Below the pieces are notes generated by a model. That model was not told where the DNA came from. It ran no database searches and saw only the letters and a list, made by a program, of their open reading frames with translations. From NCBI RefSeq assembly GCF_000758585.1, contig NZ_CP009281.1:5642001-5706000 (forward strand): 64,000 bases of DNA. The letters are read 5' to 3'. The position numbers and the translations under genes were made by a program. Positions 34,760 through 43,484 of the stretch are shown one piece after another. How positions within the stretch are numbered: position 1 is the stretch's first letter; each line of letters opens with the position of its first letter. The DNA comes from Paenibacillus sp. FSL R5-0345. GTDB lineage: Bacteria; Bacillota; Bacilli; Paenibacillales; Paenibacillaceae.

Positions 34760-35008
34760 ATGAGTGAGAATGCACAAAGCACCGAAATGTATGATGAAGT
34801 ATTGGAAGTGCTGGATAAGCTTCGTCCGTTCCTACAACGCGATGGCGGCGACGTTGAACTAGTTGATGTAGAAGACGGCATCGTTAAGTTGAAACTTATG
34901 GGTGCCTGCGGCAGCTGCCCAAGCTCCACGATCACCTTGAAAGCCGGGATTGAACGCGCTCTTCTTGAAGAAGTAGAAGGCGTACAAGAAGTTATGCAAG
35001 TATTCTAA
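34760..35008 (+). CDS. yutI: NifU C-terminal (Nfu)-type Fe-S scaffold, YutI
   Basis: An 82-aa Nfu domain protein. The CGSC pair (about residues 52-55, in GACGSCPSS) is the cluster-binding site. The N-terminal RPFLQRDGGDVELVDVEDG is typical. It carries or transfers [4Fe-4S] clusters. AAAGGAG lies 11 nt before the ATG. Two hairpin terminators follow. Confidence 0.92.
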   Translation: MSENAQSTEMYDEVLEVLDKLRPFLQRDGGDVELVDVEDGIVKLKLMGACGSCPSSTITLKAGIERALLEEVEGVQEVMQVF

Positions 35009-35024
35009 TCCCATTCAATATCAT

Positions 35025-35060
35025 TCCCGATCTTCCTCTTCAGGAGATCGGGATTTTCTT
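35025..35060 (+). terminator. Terminator of yutI
   Basis: TCCCGATCT pairs with AGATCGGGA and is followed by TTTTCTTATT. Confidence 0.82.
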
Positions 35061-35093
35061 ATTATAGTGGATTTACCCTTCTCCTACAACATA

Positions 35094-35136
35094 CAGCATA
35101 AAACCCGCATGCCATTAGGCAGCGGGTTTTATGCTG
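35094..35136. terminator. Long hairpin downstream of metQ
   Basis: A 15-bp perfect stem CAGCATAAAACCCGC / GCGGGTTTTATGCTG (loop 13 nt, with an inner TGCC/GGCA pair). On either strand a T4 run is inside the stem rather than after it, but it is well placed to end the metNIQ transcript. Confidence 0.7.
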
Positions 35137-35164
35137 TAATTAGAGAGTAAGCTAGCTCTCTGTC

Positions 35165-36022
35165 TTAAAATGCTGGAATGATCGAGCCTTTGTACTGCTC
35201 TTCAATGAACGCTTTCGCTTCTGGAGAATTCAGTGCAGCGGCAAGCTTTTTGATTGCATCGGAATCTTTATTATCAGGACGAGCTACGAGGATGTTAGCA
35301 TAAGGGGAATCCGTACCCTCGATGAACAAAGCATCTTTAGTAGGAACCAGATCAGCTTCCAAAGCATAGTTAGTGTTAATCAATGCAAGATCCACTTCAT
35401 CTAATTGACGACCTAACATTGCAGCATCTAGCTCGATGATTTTAAGGTTTTTCTTATTTTCAGTGATATCTGCTTGGGTAGATGTGATGTTGGTATCATC
35501 TTTCAAAGAAATCAGTCCATTTTTGGCAAGCAGGATTAGTGCACGACCACCGTTTGTAGCATCATTCGGGATGGCAACTTTCGCACCATCAGCCAATTCG
35601 TCGATGGATTTGATTTTTTTGGAATAAGCACCAAAAGGTTCAACATGAACAGCTGTTACGGATACTAGATCCGAACCGTTCTTTTGATTCTGGTCATCTA
35701 GGTAAGGCTGATGTTGGAAGAAGTTAGCATCCAGGTTCTTCTCTGAAAGCTGAACGTTTGGTTGAACATAGTCAGTAAATTCTTTGATTTCCAAAGTAAT
35801 TCCTTGAGCTTCAAGCAATGGAGCAATAGCTTTTAGAATCTCTGCGTGTGGAACAGGTGAAGCACCGACCACCAATTTCACTGGTTCTGTAGTTGATCCA
35901 TTTGCAGCACCGTTGTCTGGCGCACTAGTGGCAGCCGAGTTAGAAGCATTATTGTTATTGCCGCAAGCAGCCAGCACCACAACCAGTGTCAGACTAAAAA
36001 AAGTAAGTAGTAATTTTTTCAT
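35165..36022 (-). CDS. metQ: Methionine ABC transporter substrate-binding lipoprotein
   Basis: A 285-aa NlpA/MetQ-type lipoprotein. The lipobox LAAC ends at Cys20 after a basic and hydrophobic signal, followed by an Asn/Ser/Ala-rich linker. The mature domain has VGASPVPHAEIL and the ANFFQHQPYLD segment characteristic of MetQ. It binds methionine at the outer membrane face. GGGGG lies 7-8 nt before the ATG. It is the last gene of metN-metI-metQ, under a SAM riboswitch. Confidence 0.95.
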   Translation of the reverse strand: MKKLLLTFFSLTLVVVLAACGNNNNASNSAATSAPDNGAANGSTTEPVKLVVGASPVPHAEILKAIAPLLEAQGITLEIKEFTDYVQPNVQLSEKNLDANFFQHQPYLDDQNQKNGSDLVSVTAVHVEPFGAYSKKIKSIDELADGAKVAIPNDATNGGRALILLAKNGLISLKDDTNITSTQADITENKKNLKIIELDAAMLGRQLDEVDLALINTNYALEADLVPTKDALFIEGTDSPYANILVARPDNKDSDAIKKLAAALNSPEAKAFIEEQYKGSIIPAF

Positions 36023-36080
36023 TTTAAATCCCCCTCTTATCCTTGGTATTTGTATGAATAAGGCTATATATGGACGTACC

Positions 36081-36740
36081 TTATTTCCGTGTGAAATGTC
36101 GTACTAGCCGATCACCGGCCATTTGTAGCAATTGCACCAGTATGACCATCAAGACTACTGAGATAATCATAACTTCCTTCTCATAACGGTAATATCCGTA
36201 ACGGATTGCTAGATCCCCTAGACCACCGCCGCCTACCATCCCAGACATTGCCGTATAGGAAACCAGTGTGACCAGTGTGATCGTAACTCCAGCGAGCAGA
36301 CCTGGACGAGCCTCTGGCAAAAGAACGCGCAAAACGATCTGATTCGTAGATGCTCCCATCCCTTGCGCCGCTTCGATTACTCCGCGATCTACTTCTCTTA
36401 ACGCCGTTTCCACCAAGCGAGCAAAGAATGGAGCTGCACCAATTACCAGCGGTGGGATCGTACCGAGTACTCCGATAGAAGTTCCAACAACGGCTTTGCT
36501 AAATGGAATTAATGCTACCATCAAAATGATAAACGGTACGGATCGTAAGATGTTTACAACGAATGATAAGACCGAGTAAATTACTCTGATTACTATACTA
36601 TTCGATCTTCCCCATAAATACAATAGAATTCCGAGTGGTAAACCAAGAATAATTGTGAACATTCCGGAAAATATTAACATTTGCAAGGTAGCAACCGTAG
36701 CATCCATCATTTCTTGCCAGTTTAAGTCTGCGAAATTCAT
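36081..36740 (-). CDS. metI: Methionine ABC transporter permease
   Basis: A 219-aa permease with about five membrane helices. The EAA loop is visible as EAAQGMGASTNQIVLRVLLPEA (in part: EAAQGMGAS, then LLPEARPG). The start overlaps the metN stop by a base. It forms the membrane channel of the methionine importer with MetN and MetQ. Confidence 0.95.
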   Translation of the reverse strand: MNFADLNWQEMMDATVATLQMLIFSGMFTIILGLPLGILLYLWGRSNSIVIRVIYSVLSFVVNILRSVPFIILMVALIPFSKAVVGTSIGVLGTIPPLVIGAAPFFARLVETALREVDRGVIEAAQGMGASTNQIVLRVLLPEARPGLLAGVTITLVTLVSYTAMSGMVGGGGLGDLAIRYGYYRYEKEVMIISVVLMVILVQLLQMAGDRLVRHFTRK

Positions 36741-37756
36741 TACGAAATCACCTCCACTTCAAGACCTTGAGCGGTTAGTTCGGCTATTGTCACAGCAATC
36801 GCTTCAGCTGGACCCTCGAACCTTACAATCATTTGTCCATAAGGTACGTCTTTAATCGTTGAAATGGTGCCGTGCAAAATGGCAAAGCTAACACCTGTTT
36901 CTCGTACTACATTGGAAAGTGCGGAGCCGTAGGTCTTTTCTCCGAAAAAAGTAATTTTGACGGCCTGAGAGTTGTCCCCAGCAGCAGCGTCAAGCGCCGT
37001 ACGAAGGGGTCCCTCATTCTGTGACTCACTACGGATGAAATCGCGAGTAACTTCATGCTGCGGCTTTAAGAATACCTCCGTAACTTTACCTTGCTCAACG
37101 ATACCACCACCATGAATAACCGCAACACGATCGCAGATACTCTGAATCACGTGCATTTCGTGAGTGATCAGCACAATAGTCAGATGGAACCGTTTATTAA
37201 TATCGAGCAATAGCTTAAGGATAGAGTCTGTCGTTTGTGGATCAAGCGCAGAGGTTGCCTCGTCACATAGCAGCACATCAGGATCGCTGGCAAGTGCCCG
37301 TGCGATGCCGACCCGTTGCTTTTGCCCTCCTGATAACTGAGATGGATATTTATCCCGGTGTTCTTCAAGCCCTACTAGGGCAAGCAAGTCTTTTACTTTT
37401 GTATCAATAGCTGCTCTCGAAGTGCCTGTGAGTCGCAGAGGAAAAGCAATATTATCGTACACTGTCGCAGATGATAGCAGATTGAAATGTTGAAAAATCA
37501 TCCCAATTTTGCGCCGCTGTTCCTGCAGCTGACCTTGGGTAAGCTTAGTTAGTTCAATACCATCGACCCAAACTTCCCCTTCTGTCGGGCGCTCCAACAA
37601 ATTAATGCAACGGATCAATGTGCTTTTTCCCGCCCCTGAATGCCCAATGACTCCGAATATTTCACCTTTCTCGATAGACAGATTCAATCCGGAAAGTGCT
37701 GTGGCCGCATGGCTGCCTTTTCCATATACCTTTGTTATTCCTTTTAGATTAATCAA
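36740..37756 (-). CDS. metN: Methionine ABC transporter ATP-binding protein
   Basis: A 338-aa ATPase: Walker A GHSGAGKST near residue 38-46, signature LSGGQKQR, Walker B VLLCDEATSALD and switch H in ITHE. Residues after about 260 form the NIL regulatory domain that binds methionine in this family. GGGGG precedes the ATG. It is the first gene after the SAM-I riboswitch. Confidence 0.96.
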   Translation of the reverse strand: MINLKGITKVYGKGSHAATALSGLNLSIEKGEIFGVIGHSGAGKSTLIRCINLLERPTEGEVWVDGIELTKLTQGQLQEQRRKIGMIFQHFNLLSSATVYDNIAFPLRLTGTSRAAIDTKVKDLLALVGLEEHRDKYPSQLSGGQKQRVGIARALASDPDVLLCDEATSALDPQTTDSILKLLLDINKRFHLTIVLITHEMHVIQSICDRVAVIHGGGIVEQGKVTEVFLKPQHEVTRDFIRSESQNEGPLRTALDAAAGDNSQAVKITFFGEKTYGSALSNVVRETGVSFAILHGTISTIKDVPYGQMIVRFEGPAEAIAVTIAELTAQGLEVEVIS

Positions 37757-37793
37757 CGATCATCGCCCCCTTTATATTTCACTTATTCCATAC

Positions 37794-37832
37794 AAAAAAA
37801 ACCTCCGACGATCGATGCAGATCGCAAGAGGC
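37794..37832 (-). terminator. Regulatory terminator of the SAM-I riboswitch
   Basis: On the minus strand CCTCTTGCGATC pairs imperfectly with GATCGTCGGAGG and is followed by U8, 40 nt before metN. Confidence 0.85.
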
Positions 37833-37850
37833 TCTGTGTGTTTATTTAGA

Positions 37851-37998
37851 CAATGCCTTCTCATCTGCCAACGACCACAAGCCTTGCGTCATTGTAGGAA
37901 TTAGCACCATGACATTTGTACATAACGCTTATCGCGCTGTATACAAATCGGTTGCCGGGCTTCATCGGGCCTATCCCTCCGCCACTCTCGATAAGATA
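37851..37998 (-). promoter_or_regulatory. SAM-I riboswitch (S-box)
   Basis: On the minus strand the S-box blocks are in order: TCTTATCGAGAGTGGCGGAG, GGGATAGGCCC, GATGAAGCCCGGCAACC, GGTGCTAATTCC, and a final CAGATGAGAAGG. It binds S-adenosylmethionine and shuts off metNIQ when SAM is plentiful. The following terminator matches this. Confidence 0.97.
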
Positions 37999-38048
37999 TA
38001 GAGTATGAAATTTATGTTTGAATTTGTATAGACTTTAATGCAAGCATA

Positions 38049-38077
38049 AGTATAGTAAGTTTCTTGTTTTTTGTCAA
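38049..38077 (-). promoter_or_regulatory. Sigma-A promoter of metNIQ
   Basis: Minus-strand TTGACA (38077-38072) and TATACT (38054-38049) with a 17-bp spacer, upstream of the riboswitch. Confidence 0.85.
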
Positions 38078-38096
38078 AAGGAAATATATTGAACGC

Positions 38097-38831
38097 TTAT
38101 GATTTTACCCGATTTGGCTTGCTTATTTCCTTACGCAACTGCTCATTGCTGTAGCTATATGCTGCGATTAACGTCTTACAGTTCATTTCGAGGGATTGCT
38201 TTAAATCCTCTAGATGGCTATCTAAATCCTCAAGCTGAATTTTGTCATGCAAGCCTTGATGTCGCTGCCATAAATCATCCTGCATTTCAGAATTCATATA
38301 ATGAATTTCAGCATTTCTGCGCTTGCGTAGATTCTCCAGTGGATCACGATAAGAGTTCTTGATCTGTTCCAATTGATCCGCTAATGCTGGATGCACATTC
38401 AATAGTTGAAGTTGACGCAGCACTGTAAAATAAGAAAAGTGCGTTTTTAATTTGGAAGTTTTGAGGTCATAGAAATGATTCAGCACCGTTCCAAGCTTGT
38501 CCAGAAGAGAGAACACACGAATAAATCCATCTTTATAAAAATAAACATACCGCGCATAATCGCCTTGTTCCACTGGTGACATATCATCCATATAACCGGC
38601 GATTACCGATTTTCGGTAAAAAGCTGCAGCGAACCAGCTTTGCTCCAATTCATCCAATGAGGAGATCAACCCACGTGTCCAAATCTCCAGCTTGCGGTAT
38701 TCGTGGTCATTATCCTCATGGGCGTTCATTTCCTTGCGCAGTAAAGCTGCAAAAGTGGCCATATTCTCCATCGCATCAGCCAATACACCGCTGTTCTTTC
38801 GAGGCGGCTCTCCAAGTATAACCCGCAGCAT
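38097..38831 (-). CDS. Cthe_2314-type HEPN domain protein
   Basis: A 244-aa, largely helical protein. RNAEIH (Arg172 to His177) in RKRRNAEIHY is an R-x4-H motif of the HEPN fold, found in many RNases of toxin and defence systems. The overall pattern, including ARYVYFYKDGF and LRQLQLLNVHP, resembles the Cthe_2314 family of Firmicutes. The ATG at 38831 lies 7 nt after AGGAGG. There is no adjacent nucleotidyltransferase antitoxin. Its role, RNase or not, is unknown. Confidence 0.7.
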   Translation of the reverse strand: MLRVILGEPPRKNSGVLADAMENMATFAALLRKEMNAHEDNDHEYRKLEIWTRGLISSLDELEQSWFAAAFYRKSVIAGYMDDMSPVEQGDYARYVYFYKDGFIRVFSLLDKLGTVLNHFYDLKTSKLKTHFSYFTVLRQLQLLNVHPALADQLEQIKNSYRDPLENLRKRRNAEIHYMNSEMQDDLWQRHQGLHDKIQLEDLDSHLEDLKQSLEMNCKTLIAAYSYSNEQLRKEISKPNRVKS

Positions 38832-38938
38832 ATCCAGTCCTCCTAAAGTTTTGTCCAGCACCACGATATACCGATTTCCACTTTATTATTCCGCAGGTAA
38901 AGCGACTCTATCCGCGAAGGGAACTTTCTACCAAGGGG

Positions 38939-39922
38939 TTACAACGGTGTCATTGGGTTCGTTGGATTTTTTTCAACAACGACATTTCTCGCGCTACTCA
39001 GCTGCCAGACTCTTACGCTCATATAACATAAAACACCAAACAAACAAGCAATCAACAAAATATGAGCCAAAGCGGCAAATATGTACAATCTTTCATTATC
39101 TAATGTGTAAACAACTGCAGCTCCACTAAATACCTGCATCAAGCACAGCAGAACAGCCGCTACGCCAAGAGCTCTTAGCTCGGGGTAATCCTTATGTTTC
39201 CAAAAAGCTAAATGTCCAAGCACCGCGGTAAGAATAAATAAGATCAAAGCCGCAATCCGGTGTGTAAAAACAATACCGACTCCCCCGGAAAGCTCAGGCA
39301 CCCATTCACCGTTGCAGAGCGGCCAGCCAGAACATCCACCGCGTGAATCTGTATGACTAACAAAGGCTCCAATATAAACGACAACATAGGAATATAAGGC
39401 CGTAAAACAGGTTAAATTGCGGAAAGCTTTGCTAACAGGCTTCTTCTGAATCTCCATCTTTTGATCGTAATCATAATCGCCTGCTTCATGCCGTCTTTTT
39501 GTTCCAAGTGCAAGCATCAGAGAACTAGAAAAAGCGATCAAGGAAAAACCCATATGCAGTGCCATCACAGCAGCAGATTGGGATTTAATTACTGCAAGCG
39601 CTCCCATACCACCTTGTACAATTACAAACAACAAAGTCATAAATGCATAGACCAACAAGTCCCGGCGATTTCGCGCATAACGCCAAAAAGCAAACATCGA
39701 AGCAAGTGACAATAAACCAGCCAATCCGCTAAACAAACGATGAGTGTATTCAATCATCGAACCTACAGTATAAGCAGGAATTAATTTGCCATGACAGAGC
39801 GGCCATTCATTTCCGCATTCCAATCCCGATCCAGTCTTCGTTACTACTGCTCCCCCTAGTACGGCTAGGAACATGATAAGGCAAGTAAGATAACTAAGCC
39901 ATTTCAACTGATTTGTCGTCAA
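38939..39922 (-). CDS. ctaA: Heme A synthase CtaA
   Basis: A 327-aa, eight-helix membrane enzyme that oxidises heme O to heme A. The conserved extracellular pair Cys36/Cys43 (in LECGNEWPLCHG) and a second pair in CSGWPLCNG are present, with heme-ligand histidines such as EYTHRLFSG and FTHRIAAL. It starts with TTG after GGGTGAT. CtaB and an SCO protein for the same oxidase are encoded at 51.8-53.4 kb. The length is a little above Bacillus CtaA (about 306). Confidence 0.94.
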   Translation of the reverse strand: MTTNQLKWLSYLTCLIMFLAVLGGAVVTKTGSGLECGNEWPLCHGKLIPAYTVGSMIEYTHRLFSGLAGLLSLASMFAFWRYARNRRDLLVYAFMTLLFVIVQGGMGALAVIKSQSAAVMALHMGFSLIAFSSSLMLALGTKRRHEAGDYDYDQKMEIQKKPVSKAFRNLTCFTALYSYVVVYIGAFVSHTDSRGGCSGWPLCNGEWVPELSGGVGIVFTHRIAALILFILTAVLGHLAFWKHKDYPELRALGVAAVLLCLMQVFSGAAVVYTLDNERLYIFAALAHILLIACLFGVLCYMSVRVWQLSSARNVVVEKNPTNPMTPL

Positions 39923-39964
39923 AAAATATCACCCGCAGTTTTTAGTAATGAAGAAGCATTTTAA

Positions 39965-40009
39965 AAAAACCACCGCTTTTGCTCAAACAGGCGAAAGCGG
40001 TGGTTTTCC
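39965..40009. terminator. Terminator downstream of the thioredoxin-like gene
   Basis: ACCACCGCTTT pairs with AAAGCGGTGGT and the minus strand continues into U6. Confidence 0.88.
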
Positions 40010-40013
40010 GGAA

Positions 40014-40358
40014 TTACTGTTGAAGACTTTGATGCACTTGAACCGCTTTATCCAGGAAATTCTCAATTTCCTCGCGGGATTTACGTAATTTATTAACGAA
40101 TCTAACCAATTCACGTCCATCGGAATACGCGACGAAGCTTGGAATCCCCATAATATTTTGTTCCTGACTAACATCACCTACAGCATCAACGTCAACCTCA
40201 ACCAGCGTTAAACGATCTGCATAGGCTTGCTCTACCTCAGGGATAAAAGGATCGATAAACTTACAATCCGAGCACCAGTCCGCCTTGAAGATGGCTACTG
40301 TTAAGCGTGGAGATTGAATGGCTACCTGAAATTCACCAGGAGAACTTATTTTGTCCAT
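40014..40358 (-). CDS. Thioredoxin family protein with WCSDC active site
   Basis: A 114-aa thioredoxin fold protein (YdbP-like). The active site is WCSDC (Cys29/Cys32) instead of WCGPC, and the cis-Pro loop reads GIPSF. It lacks a signal peptide and so acts in the cytoplasm. The ATG at 40358 has AAAGGA upstream; an in-frame ATG at 40382 is an alternative. The substrate is unknown; the altered dipeptide should shift its redox potential (family knowledge). Confidence 0.82.
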   Translation of the reverse strand: MDKISSPGEFQVAIQSPRLTVAIFKADWCSDCKFIDPFIPEVEQAYADRLTLVEVDVDAVGDVSQEQNIMGIPSFVAYSDGRELVRFVNKLRKSREEIENFLDKAVQVHQSLQQ

Positions 40359-40436
40359 AGTTTGTTCCGTCCTTTCTTCCATATCTGTCAAATTTCTATT
40401 CTTTAAGTGAAGCAAAATGTCATGCAGAAGTCAAAC

Positions 40437-42065
40437 CTATTCTCTCATACGAACACGCGCAGGCTGTAATTTCATCAGCGGATTCAACAATTTTTGCAGT
40501 GCACGCGGATAACTGGAGATTTCCTGTTTAGTAAGCACGCCCAGTACAATTAGCAATACCAGGTAAATAACAACAACTGCAGCCCCTACAACAAGACAAG
40601 TGATCAGAAACGCCAGACGTGCAGGCATTAGATCCGTTAACAGAATTCCAGCTTGGTTCAAACCAAAACCAATACCTCCGGACACAAGAACCGCAATTCC
40701 AAAGCCGCCCCACCGTTTACCCATAATTTCGAAAGGTACAATGGATTTTAGCATTCGTAAATTAAGAATAGTAATGACTACGAAACAAAGTGCTGTTGCG
40801 CCGATAATCCCGTATATCCCAAATACCTTACTTAGTAAGAAGCTTGCTACTAATTTAACAATAATACCCACTAGCACATAATACATTGAAATGCGTGATT
40901 TGCCCATACCGAGCAAGATGGAGTTCGTTGTCATCATGGTGATCTGAAAGATCGTTCCAATCGTAAGCATCGCCACAATTCCGCTTCCGTCCAAGCTGCT
41001 GAACAATAACCCGTTTACAGAATAGGCTGCTGCCACAAGTGCCAACACAATTGGCATCCCTGTCAGAATAGAAATCCGCAAAGCAAGTGTAATTTGCTTC
41101 TTCAAGTGTCCCTCATCACGACGGGCATAAGCAGCTGAAATGATCGGAATCAGCGAGGTACCTAGCGCAATGGCTAGAACCGGTGGAATTCCGGCCACAC
41201 TTTGAGCACGTGTGGTTAGTATACCCAAAGCTGCTGTTGCACTCTCTCTACCCATCTGATCAATAAGCAGCGGTACAGCCAAAGAAGTATCAATTACATT
41301 CACTACTGGAATCGTAAGTGAGGAGAGCACGATCGGAATCGATAGTGTGAAAATATCTTTGTAAATTCCCCAAATCGGCAATTTTTGAGTGGTATTGTAA
41401 TTTAATCCTTGCTGTTTATCCTCTCGGCGCAGCTTGATTGCAAAATAAATCATGACACCAAATGCTGCAATACTACCAATTACGCTACCGAAGGATGCTC
41501 CCGCAGCTATAGTTGTATTGTTATATCCCTGCTGTAATAGAATATAAGCTAGTAAAATAGCGACTAGTACGCGAGCGAACTGCTCTACAATCTGTGAAAT
41601 ACCACCAGCCATCATATTGTTACGCCCTTGAAAATATCCACGCATCATGGCAATTGCCGGAAAAAGTAAAAGCGCAGGTGCAATAGCCCTAACTGCCATC
41701 GCTGATTCAGGTACATCAGCAATATGTGTCGCATAGAACGGAGCGCCTATGTACAGCAAGGCAGTCATGATTACCCCTGCTGCTACTGAAAACAGCAATG
41801 CTGCATGATACACTTGTCTCGCCTCTTCAGGACGATTCAGAGCGTACCGCTCGGAGACCATTTTACTGAGCGTACTTGGAATACCTGCTGTAGCCACGGT
41901 GAGCAGCATTAAATAGATATTGTTCGATACCCCAAATGATGCTCTCCCCACATCATCAAAAATATGATCCAGCGGCACCCGCTGAACAAGCCCGAGTACC
42001 CTTGCCACCAAAGCTGCTGCAGCAAGGATAAGCGTGCCTTTTACGAAAGACTCTTTCTTGGACAA
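40437..42065 (-). CDS. MurJ/SpoVB-type polysaccharide flippase (MOP family)
   Basis: A 542-aa membrane protein with about 14 helices. The N-terminal KGTLILAAAALVARVLGL and the MRGYFQGRNNM segment are hallmarks of the YtgP/MurJ-SpoVB family, which flips lipid-linked precursors such as lipid II. The length is that of Bacillus YtgP/MurJ (about 544). It starts with TTG after GGGG at about 9 nt. A specific role in vegetative wall versus spore cortex cannot be decided from sequence. Confidence 0.85.
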   Translation of the reverse strand: MSKKESFVKGTLILAAAALVARVLGLVQRVPLDHIFDDVGRASFGVSNNIYLMLLTVATAGIPSTLSKMVSERYALNRPEEARQVYHAALLFSVAAGVIMTALLYIGAPFYATHIADVPESAMAVRAIAPALLLFPAIAMMRGYFQGRNNMMAGGISQIVEQFARVLVAILLAYILLQQGYNNTTIAAGASFGSVIGSIAAFGVMIYFAIKLRREDKQQGLNYNTTQKLPIWGIYKDIFTLSIPIVLSSLTIPVVNVIDTSLAVPLLIDQMGRESATAALGILTTRAQSVAGIPPVLAIALGTSLIPIISAAYARRDEGHLKKQITLALRISILTGMPIVLALVAAAYSVNGLLFSSLDGSGIVAMLTIGTIFQITMMTTNSILLGMGKSRISMYYVLVGIIVKLVASFLLSKVFGIYGIIGATALCFVVITILNLRMLKSIVPFEIMGKRWGGFGIAVLVSGGIGFGLNQAGILLTDLMPARLAFLITCLVVGAAVVVIYLVLLIVLGVLTKQEISSYPRALQKLLNPLMKLQPARVRMRE

Positions 42066-42092
42066 ACCATTTCCCCTTCTTCACTGTTAAAA

Positions 42093-42578
42093 TTAAAACC
42101 GGACGACCCAAATAAAAAAGAGGACGACCATAATAATTTGTAGCACAATTTTGACAACAGTACTACTAAACAACCCAAGTATTGATCCTACACTTACTTT
42201 GGCAGCTTTAGCTGGTGAAGAACCCACGATCAATTCTCCTATAAAGGCACCCAAAAACGGACCAATAATAAGTCCAAAGGCTGGAATTACAAATGGACCA
42301 AGGATTAGCCCAATCGTACTTCCGATAATGGATGAACGTGAGCCGCCAAATTTCTTAACGCCCCACGCCCCTACAACATAATCAGCAATAAATAGTACTA
42401 CAACGATCAGCGTTTGAATGATCCAGAACCAAACACCAAAAGGCTCGAAAGAGAAGAACCAGCCATATACGAAAAAGCCAAGATAAATCGCTAGTGCACC
42501 TGGCAATATCGGATACACAGCCCCGGCCAGTCCTACGGCGAATAAAGCAATAATAAGAATCCAACCCAGGATCGTCAA
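42093..42578 (-). CDS. DUF456 family membrane protein
   Basis: A 161-aa hydrophobic protein with repeated glycine-rich helices (GWILIIALFAVGLAGAVYPILPG at the start, in part PILPG) as in DUF456. The function is unknown. It starts with TTG after GGGGG. It is 27 bp upstream of the flippase on the same strand and likely co-transcribed with it. Confidence 0.83.
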   Translation of the reverse strand: MTILGWILIIALFAVGLAGAVYPILPGALAIYLGFFVYGWFFSFEPFGVWFWIIQTLIVVVLFIADYVVGAWGVKKFGGSRSSIIGSTIGLILGPFVIPAFGLIIGPFLGAFIGELIVGSSPAKAAKVSVGSILGLFSSTVVKIVLQIIMVVLFFIWVVRF

Positions 42579-42639
42579 TACTTAACCCCCTAATAGCAAA
42601 TATGCTCTATGGATTCACTTCGAATATAGCAATTCTTTA

Positions 42640-43407
42640 TTATTGGCTGCCTAAAGAGGTTACCACTTCATTAAAAATATACTTTTGGACAACTTCAGCG
42701 ATACCATCATTATTATTAGAAGCCACCACAGCGTCAGCCTCTTCTTTAACCGTCTCCTGAGCGTTGCCCATAGCGACCCCAAGCCCTGCCTGCTGAATCG
42801 CCGCAAGGTCGTTGAGGCTATCGCCAACTGCTATAACTTGGGACATTTCTAGCCCGAGCAGCTTACAGACTTCCTTGATTCCGGTCGCCTTATTCACACC
42901 TAGAGGATTAATCTCTAGATTATGCGGGGAGGAGTTCGTAATCTCCAGTCCACCCATATCTTGAAGGCGAAGCAGCAGCTTATGACGAAGCTCATCATCT
43001 TCGGTGTGATAACCGAATTTAAGCCATTCTCTGCCCGTTACATCCCCATCCCAGTTATCCTGTTTATGAACCTTTTCCGTAGAATAGGCCCAGAACCAAA
43101 TGTCATCTTCCTTCGCAAGTTCATACATCTGTTTTACTAGCATAGGGTCCATCAGCGACCGGCGATAAATTTCGTGCGGCGCTCGCCACACCTCACTGCC
43201 ATTCACAGTAATCATTGGTGTTCCTAGTCCAAGCTGCTCTGCATATGGAAATGCACTTGTAAAAGCCCGGCCTGTCGACAGACAGACATGAACGCCTGCG
43301 TCGACCGCCTTTTGAAGCCATTCCACCGTTGTAGGTGTAATAATTTGTTCATCATTCAGTAAGGTTCCATCCATATCCAAAGCAAGCAGGCGGTATTTGG
43401 CAGTCAT
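42640..43407 (-). CDS. Cof-type HAD family hydrolase
   Basis: A 255-aa HAD phosphatase with a C2 cap. Motif I LDMDGTLL (catalytic Asp near residue 10), motif II STGRAF, motif III Lys in NKATG and motif IV GDSLNDLAAI are seen. Such enzymes act on sugar phosphates, FMN or pyridoxal phosphate; the substrate is unknown. The ATG at 43407 is 7 nt after GGAGG, preferred over an in-frame GTG at 43413. Confidence 0.9.
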   Translation of the reverse strand: MTAKYRLLALDMDGTLLNDEQIITPTTVEWLQKAVDAGVHVCLSTGRAFTSAFPYAEQLGLGTPMITVNGSEVWRAPHEIYRRSLMDPMLVKQMYELAKEDDIWFWAYSTEKVHKQDNWDGDVTGREWLKFGYHTEDDELRHKLLLRLQDMGGLEITNSSPHNLEINPLGVNKATGIKEVCKLLGLEMSQVIAVGDSLNDLAAIQQAGLGVAMGNAQETVKEEADAVVASNNNDGIAEVVQKYIFNEVVTSLGSQ

Positions 43408-43484
43408 TGCCACCCCTCCATTCTTGTATGCTCTCTAAAGAGCAGCTGTTTATTTTTTATTCCATATTCACCTTAGGGTCAGAG

